Both the position numbers and the translations under genes were made by a program. The notes under the pieces are model-generated. The model was not told the origin of the DNA. It saw only the letters and a program-made list of their open reading frames with translations, and searched no databases. Positions 1-8,278 of a stretch of 64,000 bases of DNA are shown here, in pieces (position 1 is the stretch's first letter; each line of letters begins with the position of its first letter). Origin of the DNA: Sphingomonas suaedae (GTDB lineage: Bacteria; Pseudomonadota; Alphaproteobacteria; Sphingomonadales; Sphingomonadaceae); contig NZ_CP042239.1 in the NCBI RefSeq assembly GCF_007833215.1, positions 186,001-250,000 on the forward strand, in the 5' to 3' direction.

Positions 1-122
1 TGCGTTTCCCCGACAATCATCTCGGCTATGCGCTAACCTGGTTCGCGCTCGCCCTGATGTCGGTCGCGGGGGCATGGCTGGTGTTGCGCAATCGCAGCGT
101 TCCGCCCAACAAGGAGGCGTGA
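1..122 (+). CDS. SURF1 family cytochrome oxidase assembly protein, C-terminal end (partial)
   Basis: The first 39 codons in frame 3 read RFPDNHLGYALTWFALALMS and continue through a hydrophobic helix to a TGA at 120-122. The N-H-L-x-Y-A-x-T-W-F signature followed by the last transmembrane segment is typical of SURF1, an inner-membrane factor for assembly of cytochrome c oxidase (family knowledge). The 5' part lies outside the window. It is followed directly by a RegB-type redox kinase, which fits a respiration-related locus. Confidence is limited by the short visible stretch. Confidence 0.75.
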   Translation, partial: RFPDNHLGYALTWFALALMSVAGAWLVLRNRSVPPNKEA

Positions 123-1420
123 CCCGGCAGATCATCCTGCCGCCCGCCTTTCAACCGGCGGATGCGGGGCGGCGCAACATGCTGCTGCTCACCCAGCTGC
201 GCTGGCTCGCGGTCGGCGGGCAGCTGGCGACCGTCGCCATGGTCCATTTCGCGCTCGGTATCGATCTGCCGTTGCTCCAGCTGTTGATGTCCACCGCGAC
301 GCTCGCCGCGCTCAACATCGCCAGCCATGTGCTGATCGCCAGCGGCACGCGGTTCAGCGATGGCGCGCTCGCCGCCGCCTTGTTGTTCGACGTGGTGGCG
401 CTGACCGTGCAACTCAGCCTCTCGGGCGGCATCACCAATCCCTTCGCGGCGCTGTTCCTGCTTCACATCGTGCTCGGCGCAGTGCTGCTGCGCCCGCCCT
501 ATCCCTGGGGCATCGTCGTCGCGACGCTCGCCGCGCTCGGCCTGCTGGCGGTCGATCCGACCCCGCTCGTCCTCCCCGCCAACCTTCCGGTCAGCCCGGC
601 GACGCTCTACCTCACCGGCGGCCTCGTCTGCTTCGTGCTGATCGCGGTGCTGCTGGTGATTTTCATCGGCCAGATCAGCCGCAATCTGCGCACCCATGAC
701 GCCGCACTCGCCGCCGTCCGTCAGCGCGCGGCGGAGGAGGACCATATCGTCCGCATGGGCCTGCTCGCATCGGGCGCCGCGCATGAGCTGGGAACGCCGC
801 TGTCGCTGCTCTCGGTCGCGATCGGCGACTGGCGGGCGATGCCGCGCCTCAAGGGCGATGCCGAGCTTCAGGAGGAACTGGCCGAGATGGACGGCGCGGT
901 GCAGCGCTGCAAGGCGATCGTCAGCGGCATATTGCTGTCCGCAGGCGAAGCGCGCGGCGTCGCACCACAGGTGACGACGATGCGCGCCTTTCTCGACGAT
1001 ATCGTCGCCGACTATAGCGCCAGCCTGGTGCCCGGCGCGCTACGCTATGACGACTGCTTCGGCGAGGACATCGCGATCGTATCCGATCCCGCGCTGCGCC
1101 AGGTGATCGGCACCGTCATCGACAATGCTGCCGAAGTCTCCCCGCGCGCGATCGCGATTACCGCGCGGCGCGAGGGGGAGGCGCTGGCGCTGGAGATCGC
1201 CGATCGTGGCCCCGGCTTCGCACCCGAAATCCTCGACACCTTCGGTCAGCCCTATCGCTCGACCAAGGGGCGGCCCGGCGGCGGGCTGGGCCTGTTCCTG
1301 CTCGTCAACGTGCTGCGCAAGCTGGGCGGGGAGGCGAGCGCGGAGAACCGGCTCGACGGCGGTGCGCGGGTGCGCATCCTCCTCCCGCTCGCCGCGCTGG
1401 CGATGGAGGGCAGGGGATGA
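119..1420 (+). CDS. regB: RegB/PrrB-type redox sensor histidine kinase
   Basis: Inner-membrane sensor kinase of the global redox two-component system. Numbered from GTG119 it has about six hydrophobic segments in residues 25-190, the RegB quinone-site signature SGGITNPF (102-109), an H-box AAHELGTPLS with the phosphoacceptor at His222, a Cys264 in QRCKAIV matching the redox-active RegB cysteine, and a C-terminal ATPase domain with GRPGGGLGLFL. About 433 residues, normal for the family. The start is uncertain: GTG119 overlaps the SURF1 stop but sits 1 nt from an AAGGAGG; ATG74 is in frame upstream and ATG179 downstream. Spacing His222/Cys264 close to the known RegB positions favours GTG119. 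Overlaps regA by ATGA. Confidence 0.9.
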   Translation: MTRQIILPPAFQPADAGRRNMLLLTQLRWLAVGGQLATVAMVHFALGIDLPLLQLLMSTATLAALNIASHVLIASGTRFSDGALAAALLFDVVALTVQLSLSGGITNPFAALFLLHIVLGAVLLRPPYPWGIVVATLAALGLLAVDPTPLVLPANLPVSPATLYLTGGLVCFVLIAVLLVIFIGQISRNLRTHDAALAAVRQRAAEEDHIVRMGLLASGAAHELGTPLSLLSVAIGDWRAMPRLKGDAELQEELAEMDGAVQRCKAIVSGILLSAGEARGVAPQVTTMRAFLDDIVADYSASLVPGALRYDDCFGEDIAIVSDPALRQVIGTVIDNAAEVSPRAIAITARREGEALALEIADRGPGFAPEILDTFGQPYRSTKGRPGGGLGLFLLVNVLRKLGGEASAENRLDGGARVRILLPLAALAMEGRG

Positions 1421-1950
1421 GCGAGACCCGCCTGCTGCTGATCGTCGAGGACGACGCCGCCTTCGCCCGCACGCTCAAACGCTCGTTCGAGCGGCGCGGC
1501 TATGCCGTGCTGTGGGCGGCGAACCATGAGGAGCTTGCCGCGCTGCTTGCCGAGCATCGCCCGGACTATGCGGTGGTCGACCTCAAGCTCGGCGGCGCAT
1601 CGGGCCTCGCCTGCGTCCAGACGCTGCGCACGGGCGATGCCAGGATGAAGATCGTCGTCTTGACTGGGTTCGCCAGCATCGCCACGGCGGTGGAGGCGAT
1701 CAAGCTCGGCGCCAACCATTACCTCGCCAAACCGTCCAATACCGACGATATCGAAGCCGCCTTCTCACGTGCCGAGGGTGATATCGACGCCCCCGTGGAT
1801 GGCCGCACCTCGTCGATCAAGACCGTCGAGTGGGAGCATATCCACCAGACGCTGGTGGAAACCGACTTCAACATCTCCGAAGCCGCCCGCCGCCTCGGGA
1901 TGCATCGTCGCACGCTGGCGCGGAAGCTGGAGAAGCGGCAACTGCGCTGA
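1417..1950 (+). CDS. regA: RegA/PrrA/ActR-type response regulator
   Basis: 177-residue DNA-binding response regulator, partner of the preceding kinase. Receiver domain residues 1-120 has the acidic pair EDD (11-13), phosphoacceptor Asp55 in VVDLKLGG and the conserved Lys in YLAKPSNT. A short linker leads to a Fis-type helix-turn-helix (about 137-177: FNISEAARRLGMHRRTLARK). In alphaproteobacteria this family controls oxidases, photosynthesis, carbon and nitrogen fixation in response to redox state. Its ATG overlaps the kinase stop (ATGA), so the two are translationally coupled. Confidence 0.92.
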   Translation: MSETRLLLIVEDDAAFARTLKRSFERRGYAVLWAANHEELAALLAEHRPDYAVVDLKLGGASGLACVQTLRTGDARMKIVVLTGFASIATAVEAIKLGANHYLAKPSNTDDIEAAFSRAEGDIDAPVDGRTSSIKTVEWEHIHQTLVETDFNISEAARRLGMHRRTLARKLEKRQLR

Positions 1951-2008
1951 CCCCGCTCTTGCCGATCGCGCCCCGGAACGGCATGGCGCGGCGAGGAGAG
2001 GAAAGCCC

Positions 2009-2845
2009 ATGCGACTGCGTTCCCTGTTGTTCGTCCCCGGCGACCGGCCCGACCGGATGGAAAAGGCGCTCGGCACCGGCGCCGACGCGCTGATCCTCGA
2101 TCTCGAGGATTCGGTGACGCCCGAACGCAAGGACGCGGCGCGTGCGGCCGTCGCGGATTTCCTTGCCAGGCACCATGAGGGGATCGCCCGTTGGGTCCGC
2201 ATCAACCCGCTCGATTCCGGCATGGCGCAGGACGATCTCGCTGCCGCACGCGGGGCGGACGGCATCGTTCTGCCCAAATCGGCGACCGGCGCCGATGTCG
2301 CCGCGCTCGACGCGATGCTTGGCGGGGTCGCCGCGCGCATCCTCCCGATCGCGACCGAAACGCCCGCCGCGATCTTTGGCCTGGGCAGCTATATCGGCTG
2401 TTCGCCGCGTCTCGCCGGTATCACCTGGGGCGCGGAGGACCTCCCCGCCGCAATCGGGGCGCAGTCGTCGCGCGAAACCGATGGCAGCTACACCCCGCCC
2501 TATGAGATGATCCGCGCGCTCACCCTGTTCGGCGCGCACGCCGCCGGGGTCGCGCCGATCGAGACGGTCTATCCCGATTTCCGCGATCTGGACGGGCTTG
2601 CCGCCTATTGCGCCCGCGCGATGCGCGATGGCTTTGCCGGCATGATGGCGATCCATCCGGCGCAGGTAGCGGTGATCAACGCAGCCTTCACCCCGTCCGA
2701 ACAGGCCGTCGCTCATGCGCGCGCAGTGGTCGCCGCCTTCGCCGCCAACCCCGGCGCGGGCGCGCTGCAACTCGACGGCAAGATGATCGACGCGCCGCAT
2801 CTCAAGGCGGCGCGCGCCCTGCTCGCCCGCGCGGGAGAGGCATGA
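2009..2845 (+). CDS. HpcH/HpaI aldolase/citrate lyase family protein (CitE-like CoA ester lyase)
   Basis: 278 residues. CitE-like TIM-barrel signatures are LFVPGDRPDRMEKAL near the N-terminus, LEDSV with the metal-binding acidic residue, RINPLDSG, LPKSATGADV, the glutamate in ATETPAAI and WGAEDLPAAIGA. Family members cleave or form beta-hydroxyacyl-CoA esters (for example malyl-CoA or citramalyl-CoA); the substrate cannot be told here. ATG2009 follows a GAGGAGAGGAAAG ribosome site; in-frame codons upstream overlap regA and are not part of the gene. Its stop overlaps the bioF start (ATGA). Confidence 0.88.
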   Translation: MRLRSLLFVPGDRPDRMEKALGTGADALILDLEDSVTPERKDAARAAVADFLARHHEGIARWVRINPLDSGMAQDDLAAARGADGIVLPKSATGADVAALDAMLGGVAARILPIATETPAAIFGLGSYIGCSPRLAGITWGAEDLPAAIGAQSSRETDGSYTPPYEMIRALTLFGAHAAGVAPIETVYPDFRDLDGLAAYCARAMRDGFAGMMAIHPAQVAVINAAFTPSEQAVAHARAVVAAFAANPGAGALQLDGKMIDAPHLKAARALLARAGEA

Positions 2846-3951
2846 CGCCGGGCTTTCATCGCGAGGACTTGGACCGGCTGGAGGCGGCGGGGCGGCTCCG
2901 CGCGCTGACCCCGCGCGCGGGAATCGACTTCGCATCGAACGATTATCTCGGCCTCGCCAGCGACCCGCGACTGCGCGACGCGGTGACCCACGCGCTGGCA
3001 CGCGGCGTTTCGGTCGGATCGGGTGGGTCGCGGCTGCTGCGCGGCAACGATCCCGAGATTGCGGCGCTGGAGGCCGACGCGGCGCAGATGTTCGGCGCGG
3101 AGGCGTGCCTCCATTTCGCCACCGGCTTCGCGGCCAATGTCGCGTTGCTGGCGACGCTCCCGCAGCCGGGGGACGTCATCGTCCATGACGCCATGATCCA
3201 TGCCAGTATGCATGATGGCCTGCGCCTGGCCCGCGCGCCATCGGTCGCGGCGGGGCATAATGACGCGCAGGCGGTGGACGATGCGATCCGCACCTGGCGC
3301 GCGGACGGCGGCACGGGAACCCCCTGGATCGCGTTCGAGACGCTCTACTCGATGGATGGGGACCGCGCGCCGGTCGCCGATCTCGCGGCGGTCGCGGCGC
3401 GGCACGACGCCATGCTGCTGGTGGATGAAGCGCATGCCACCGGCGTCTGGGGAGCCAACGGTCGCGGGCTGGCCGAAGCGCTGGAGGGCGCGGAGAATGT
3501 CGTCGCGCTCCACACCTGCGGCAAGGCGCTGGGCTGTCAGGGCGCACTCGTCACCGGCCCGCGCGCGCTGATCGATTTCCTCATCAACCGCGCACGCCCC
3601 TTCATCTTCTCCACCGCGCCCTCGCCACTGCTCGCCAGCGCCGTCCGCACCGCGCTGCGCATCGTGCGGGACGAGCCCGAGCGCCGCACTCGCCTCCACG
3701 CGCTGATCGCCCATGCCGAAGCCGTGCTCGGCCCGCATGGCGTCACTGTGACTGGAACACAGGTCATGCCGCTGATGATCGGCGAGGACAAGGCAACGAT
3801 GGCCCGCGCCGCCGCATTGCAGGCCGGTGGCTTCGACGTGCGCGGCATCCGCCCGCCCACCGTCGCCCCCGGCACCGCGCGGCTGCGCATCGCGCTGACG
3901 CTCAACGTGACGCCCGACGATATCGATGCGCTGGCGGAGGCACTCGCATGA
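2842..3951 (+). CDS. bioF: 8-amino-7-oxononanoate synthase
   Basis: 369-residue PLP enzyme of the alpha-oxoamine synthase family; condenses pimeloyl thioester with alanine in biotin synthesis. Seen: [25 protein letters not shown], the [11 protein letters not shown] block and Lys228 in [10 protein letters not shown] as the PLP lysine. ATG2842 overlaps the upstream stop and ATG3948 of bioD overlaps its stop, so lyase-bioF-bioD-bioA are one tightly coupled operon. A related family member (5-aminolevulinate synthase) is unlikely because of the bio neighbours and length. Confidence 0.92.
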   Translation: MTPGFHREDLDRLEAAGRLRALTPRAGIDFASNDYLGLASDPRLRDAVTHALARGVSVGSGGSRLLRGNDPEIAALEADAAQMFGAEACLHFATGFAANVALLATLPQPGDVIVHDAMIHASMHDGLRLARAPSVAAGHNDAQAVDDAIRTWRADGGTGTPWIAFETLYSMDGDRAPVADLAAVAARHDAMLLVDEAHATGVWGANGRGLAEALEGAENVVALHTCGKALGCQGALVTGPRALIDFLINRARPFIFSTAPSPLLASAVRTALRIVRDEPERRTRLHALIAHAEAVLGPHGVTVTGTQVMPLMIGEDKATMARAAALQAGGFDVRGIRPPTVAPGTARLRIALTLNVTPDDIDALAEALA

Positions 3952-4546
3952 TCGTCGTCACCGGCACCGATACCGGCATCGGCAAGACCGTCGCCGCCGC
4001 CGCGCTCGCGCTGCGGCTCGGCGCGAGCTACTGGAAACCGATCCAGGCGGGCCGCAAGAGGAGAGCGACCGCGAGACCGTCGCGCGTCTCGCCGGGGTCG
4101 AAACCCACCCGGAAGCCTATTTTCTTGAAACCCCCTGTTCCCCCCACCGCGCCGCCGAGATCGACGGGGTAACGATCGACCCCGCGCGCCTTGCCCCGCC
4201 GCCGGGCCGTGTGGTGATCGAGGGGGCAGGGGGCGCGCTCGTCCCGGTCACCCGAGATCTGCTCTACGCCGATCTGTTCGCGCGCTGGGACCGCCCGGTG
4301 GTGATCGTCGCGCGCACGGCGCTCGGTACGATCAACCACAGTCTGATGACGATCGAGGTGCTGCGTGCGCGTGGGGTGAAGGTCGCTGGAATCCTGTTCT
4401 CGGGCGAGGACGTCGCGGACAGCCAGGCGACGATCTGCGCGATTGGCGGGGTGCCCTTGCTCGGTCGCCTCCCGCATCTCGACCCGCTGACCTCCGACAC
4501 CCTCCGCGCCGCGGCTGCAACCCTCGATCTCGGGCCGATCGCATGA
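3948..4546 (+). pseudogene. bioD: Dethiobiotin synthetase, interrupted by a one-base frame break
   Basis: ATG3948 opens [15 protein letters not shown] (ATP-binding P-loop of BioD) and runs to YWKPIQAG. Around 4048-4062 (GGGCCGCAAGAGGAGAGC) the homology moves into another frame, which continues as [37 protein letters not shown] and LGTINHSLMTIEVL and ends at 4546, overlapping bioA. One missing base, for example one G in a presumed AAGGAGGAG, would restore a normal protein of about 200 residues. Without correction the N-terminal frame stops at 4172 after 74 codons. Either a sequencing or assembly error or a true lesion; there is no obvious slippery heptamer. Confidence 0.85.
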
Positions 4547-5784
4547 CCTCGCCCGTCTGGCATCCCTTCACCCAGCATGGCCTGGGCGAGCCGGTGCCGC
4601 TGGTGACGCGTGCCGAAGGTGCGATCCTCCAAACCGCCGATGGCCGCCGCGTGATCGACGCGATCTCGTCCTGGTGGGTGACGACGCACGGCCATTGCCA
4701 TCCGCGCATCCTGGCGGCGATCCGCGCACAGGCGGAGAAGCTCGACCAGCTGATCTTCGCCGGCTGGACCCACGAACCCGCCGAAACGCTGGCGCGCGAT
4801 CTCATCGCGATCATGCCGCCCGCGCTGACCAAAGTCTTTTTCTCCGACAGCGGATCGACCAGCGTCGAGGTCGCGCTCAAAATGGCGCTCGGCCATTTCG
4901 CCAATCGCGGTGAGGATCGCAGCCGCATCGTCGTGATGGCGGGCAGCTATCATGGGGACACGATCGGCGGCATGTCGGTCGGCGCGCGCGGCGTGTTCAA
5001 CAAAAGCTATGCGCCACTGTTGTTCGATGTCGACGTCATCCCCTTTCCCGAACCGGGCGCGGAGCAGGCGACGCTCGACACGCTGGAATCCCTGTGCCGC
5101 CAGCGCCCCGCTGCGCTGATCGTCGAGCCGCTGATTTTGGGGGCTGGTGGGATGCGTATCTACCCGGCCGCCGTGCTGCGAATGATGCGCGAGATTTGCG
5201 CGGCGCATGGCGTTTTGTTCATCGCGGATGAGGTTATGACCGGCTGGGGCCGCACCGGCACGCTGCTGGCTTGCGAGCAGGCGGACGTGGTTCCGGACCT
5301 GTTGTGCCTGTCAAAGGGGCTGACCGGCGGCTCGCTTCCGCTCGCAGTGACCCTTGCGACCGACGAAATTTTCGCCTCGCACCTTTCCGAAGACCGGTCG
5401 CGTATGTTCTTCCATTCGTCCAGCTACACCGCCAACCCGATCGCCTGCGCGGCAGCGGTCGCCAATCTTGCGATCTGGCGTGAGGAGCCGGTGCGCGAGC
5501 GCATCGCGGATATCGCCCGGCGTCAGGCGGAGCTCAGCGTCCCGCTCGCCGAGAAGGTCAGCAATCTGAGGCAGATCGGAACCATCGTCGCGATGGAGGT
5601 CGAGCAACCGGAGGGTAGCTATCTCTCCGCCCTCGGCCCGCGCCTGACGGCGCATTTCCGCGAGCGCAACGTCCTGCTCCGCCCGCTCGGCAACACGCTC
5701 TATGTCATGCCGCCTTATTGCATCAGCGACGACGATCTCGCGCGCGTTTACGCGGTGATCGGGGAGGCGATGGAGGGGATGTAG
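4543..5784 (+). CDS. bioA: Adenosylmethionine-8-amino-7-oxononanoate aminotransferase
   Basis: 413-residue class III aminotransferase using SAM as amino donor in biotin synthesis. Seen: HPFTQHGLGEP at the start (BioA-specific), SSWWVTTHGHCHPRI, FSDSGSTSVEVALKMA, SYHGDTIGGMSVG, the IADEVMTGWGRTG block and Lys258 in LSKGLTGG as PLP lysine. ATG4543 overlaps the bioD frame end. Last gene of the biotin operon; no bioB or bioC is in the window. Confidence 0.94.
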   Translation: MTSPVWHPFTQHGLGEPVPLVTRAEGAILQTADGRRVIDAISSWWVTTHGHCHPRILAAIRAQAEKLDQLIFAGWTHEPAETLARDLIAIMPPALTKVFFSDSGSTSVEVALKMALGHFANRGEDRSRIVVMAGSYHGDTIGGMSVGARGVFNKSYAPLLFDVDVIPFPEPGAEQATLDTLESLCRQRPAALIVEPLILGAGGMRIYPAAVLRMMREICAAHGVLFIADEVMTGWGRTGTLLACEQADVVPDLLCLSKGLTGGSLPLAVTLATDEIFASHLSEDRSRMFFHSSSYTANPIACAAAVANLAIWREEPVRERIADIARRQAELSVPLAEKVSNLRQIGTIVAMEVEQPEGSYLSALGPRLTAHFRERNVLLRPLGNTLYVMPPYCISDDDLARVYAVIGEAMEGM

Positions 5785-5798
5785 CTAGCCCCAACGCC

Positions 5799-5825
5799 CG
5801 TTTGCCCTGAGCTTGTCGAAGGGCC
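5799..5825 (+). repeat. Single copy of a 27-bp palindromic-repeat unit
   Basis: 27-bp unit beginning CGTTTGCCCTGAGC and ending TCGAAGGGCC. Almost the same unit (one base differs) is present as a perfect inverted pair at 41062-41088 and 41112-41138. This is an abundant repeat type in sphingomonad genomes (recalled knowledge). Here only one arm is present, between bioA and the MCP gene. Confidence 0.7.
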
Positions 5826-5891
5826 GCAGCCCACGACCATGCAGTGCAGGAGCGGTGCTCCAACAAGCTCGGCACAAACTAAGAGCGGGAC

Positions 5892-7214
5892 TCAAGCCGC
5901 GCGCAGATCGGTCAGGAACGCTTGCACCGCCGCGTCCAGCGCCCCCGCCTCGGCATGAATCCGTTCCGCCAGCCCGCTCATCTCGTGCGCGCTCTGTGTC
6001 GCCGAACCCGCGCTGCCGCCGATCGCCGCGACATCGTCCGCGATCAGCGCGCCCGCGCTCACCGTCTCGTCCACGGTCATCGCGATCAGCCGCGTCGTCT
6101 CGCTCTGCGTCGCGACCGCATGTTCGACCGTGTCGCACAGCCGAGCCATCGTTGCGATCGCGCGCTCGACCTCGCCATGGCCGTCGGCGACCTGGGCGAT
6201 GCCGGAGCAGATTTCGGCGACATGCGCGGTGATGCGACCCGCAGCGTGGCTCGCCTGGGTCGCGAGCGCCTTTACCTCGTTCGCGACGACGGTAAAGCCG
6301 CGCCCGGCCTCGCCCGCGCGCGCCGCCTCGATCGTCGCGTTGAGCGCGAGCAGGTTCACCTTGCCCGCAATCTCGCCGATCAGTGCGATCACCGCGTCGA
6401 TCGACCGCGCCGATGCCATCAATTCGCGCATCCGCATGCCCCCATCGCCGACCAGCCCCACCGCATTGTCGGCGGCGGCCTTGGCGCGGGCGGTATCGTC
6501 GTTGATCGCGGCAAAGGCATCGGCGAGTATGCGGCCGCGTTCGGCGACGCCGGTCATGCTGAAACTGGTCTGTGCGGCGGCCGAGGCAACGGCGGTTGCG
6601 CGATCACCCGTGTCTCCGGCGCGCGTTGCGGTGGCGCGCGCATTCCCGCCGATCCGCTGCGACAAATCGGCCAGCGTCCGCGCGAGCGTCGCCACCTGTC
6701 CCTCGAACCGGGCGGAGGCGGCTTCGATCCGTTGTGACCGGTGCATCCGGCCGCGCGCCTGGGCCAGTTCGCGCTCGACCGCCAGGCTCACGATCCGCCG
6801 GTTCGCGACGACGGCGAACAGCCGCCCGTTATGCGTCAGCACCATTCCTTCCTGGCCGCTGGCTGCGCGATAGGCGTCCAGTACCGCGCCGATGTCCTGA
6901 TCCACCTCGGCAGTGGGACAGGGGCGGACATGCGCCGCCAGCCCGCTGCCATAAGCGGGGTTGCGCATCAGCGCATGACCGAACGGGTTGAGCAACAGGC
7001 GGCGCACATCCTTTTCGAACAGCGCCCCCACCGTGCGATGCCCGGGATCGACCACCGGGAGCAGCCGCAATTCCATATTGGTCTGGAACATCTCGATCGC
7101 GGTGAACAGCGTGTCGCTCTGCCGCAAAAAGGGCGGGGTGCGCTCGGTCGTCGACAGCCAGTCGCGGGTACTGGGCGCATCGGGCTGCGGCTCGGAACTG
7201 TCGGACAGGAACAT
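5892..7214 (-). CDS. Cytoplasmic methyl-accepting chemotaxis-type protein with N-terminal CBS-like domain
   Basis: 440 residues, no transmembrane helix. Residues about 15-150 resemble a CBS-type sensory pair ([20 protein letters not shown], then [13 protein letters not shown]); residues about 220-420 are an MCP signalling coiled coil whose hairpin tip reads [20 protein letters not shown], the near-invariant receptor tip that contacts CheA/CheW. No CheA, CheW or flagellar gene is nearby, so it is an orphan receptor that may act in a soluble array or a chemosensory pathway encoded elsewhere. What the CBS-like part binds is unknown. Confidence 0.85.
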   Translation of the reverse strand: MFLSDSSEPQPDAPSTRDWLSTTERTPPFLRQSDTLFTAIEMFQTNMELRLLPVVDPGHRTVGALFEKDVRRLLLNPFGHALMRNPAYGSGLAAHVRPCPTAEVDQDIGAVLDAYRAASGQEGMVLTHNGRLFAVVANRRIVSLAVERELAQARGRMHRSQRIEAASARFEGQVATLARTLADLSQRIGGNARATATRAGDTGDRATAVASAAAQTSFSMTGVAERGRILADAFAAINDDTARAKAAADNAVGLVGDGGMRMRELMASARSIDAVIALIGEIAGKVNLLALNATIEAARAGEAGRGFTVVANEVKALATQASHAAGRITAHVAEICSGIAQVADGHGEVERAIATMARLCDTVEHAVATQSETTRLIAMTVDETVSAGALIADDVAAIGGSAGSATQSAHEMSGLAERIHAEAGALDAAVQAFLTDLRAA

Positions 7215-7305
7215 GGGGCTGTCCTAGGAAGGGGACGGTAAATGCGGCGTTAGCCGGGCGTGACACTATGATGACAAATGGCGGTTTTTCGCGGGTTTCG
7301 CGTGA

Positions 7306-8184
7306 CTACCCTTCCAGCTCCGCCCGGTGCTGTGCGACCAGCGTCGCCAGCCACTCCGAAAAGGCGGCGACCGGGGCGAAATGCCGCGTCTCTTCATGCG
7401 TCACCAGCCAGAAGCTGCGCCGGATCGCGATATCCGGCAACAGACGGGCCAGGTCGGGATCGGCATCGCCGATGAAACAGGGCAGCACCGCGATCCCTGC
7501 ACCCGCCGCCGCCATGCGATGCTGCGCATTGATGCTCGACGAGCGAAGCTGCGGCGGTGGGGCGCCGGGAATCTCGTCGAGATAGCGCAGCTCGGGCGCA
7601 TAGAGGATGTCTGGGACGTAACCGATCAGCCGATGGTGGCGCAGCTGGTCGGGCGTCGTCGGTACGGGGTGTCGCTCCAGATAGGCCCGCGCTGCATAGA
7701 GGCGCAGGCCGTAATCGGCGAGCTTGCGGGTCAGCAGCGGCCCGCGCCGGGGCCGGGCGAGGAGCACCGCGATATCGGTCTCGCGCCGCGTGGGGTTGAG
7801 GAAGCCGCTGCTTGCGACCAGATCGACCGACAGGCCCGGATGCGCGTCGGCCAGCGCGCCGAGATGGCGGCTGACGAACCATGTCCCGAACCCTTCCGAT
7901 ACGCTCGCCCGCACCGTACCGCGCACCGGCCCGCCAGCGTCCCGCTCGCCGATCGCGGCGGCGGCACGCTCCATCGCACGCGCATGGGTCAGCAACCGTT
8001 CGCCCGCCGGGGTCAGCGACTGGCCATCCGGCCCCTGTTCGAACAGGCGCTCGCCCACCGCCTGCTCCAGCCGCCGCAGCCTCCGCCCGGCGGTGGTCGC
8101 GTCGATCGACAGGCTCTGCGCGGCCTTGGCCAGTTGCCCGGTGCGCGCGATCGCAAGGAAGATGGGAAGGTCGCTCCAGTCCAT
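7306..8184 (-). CDS. LysR family transcriptional regulator next to the valine catabolic cluster
   Basis: 292 residues from ATG8184 (MDWSDLPIFLAIARTG). N-terminal winged HTH (about 1-60: GQLAKAAQSLSIDATTAGRR) and a LysR substrate domain to the C-terminus. In-frame codons extend upstream but the LysR N-terminus fits ATG8184. It is divergent from mmsA with only 94 bp between, so it is the likely regulator of mmsA and possibly itself. A perfect 7-bp-arm palindrome lies at 8186-8203, just before its start codon. Confidence 0.88.
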   Translation of the reverse strand: MDWSDLPIFLAIARTGQLAKAAQSLSIDATTAGRRLRRLEQAVGERLFEQGPDGQSLTPAGERLLTHARAMERAAAAIGERDAGGPVRGTVRASVSEGFGTWFVSRHLGALADAHPGLSVDLVASSGFLNPTRRETDIAVLLARPRRGPLLTRKLADYGLRLYAARAYLERHPVPTTPDQLRHHRLIGYVPDILYAPELRYLDEIPGAPPPQLRSSSINAQHRMAAAGAGIAVLPCFIGDADPDLARLLPDIAIRRSFWLVTHEETRHFAPVAAFSEWLATLVAQHRAELEG

Positions 8185-8185
8185 G

Positions 8186-8203
8186 ACCTGCAAATATGCA
8201 GGT
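8186..8203. promoter_or_regulatory. Candidate operator palindrome between LysR gene and mmsA
   Basis: ACCTGCA-AATA-TGCAGGT is a perfect inverted repeat with 7-bp arms; a further half-site CCTGCAT follows at 8208-8214. It lies in the 94-bp divergent intergenic region and overlaps the ribosome-site position of the LysR gene, as expected for an autoregulatory site. Binding is inferred, not shown. Confidence 0.5.
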
Positions 8204-8278
8204 GCCGCCTGCATGTCGATGGGTTGCCGGTGGGATGCCCACAGGTGCATCACCCTCTCCAAAGCAGGAGAGGCCCAT

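Noticed and set aside
3948..4172. Programmed frameshift as the explanation for bioD
   Set aside because: No slippery heptamer or stimulatory structure is evident at 4048-4062, and BioD is not known to use frameshifting; an indel or sequence error is simpler.
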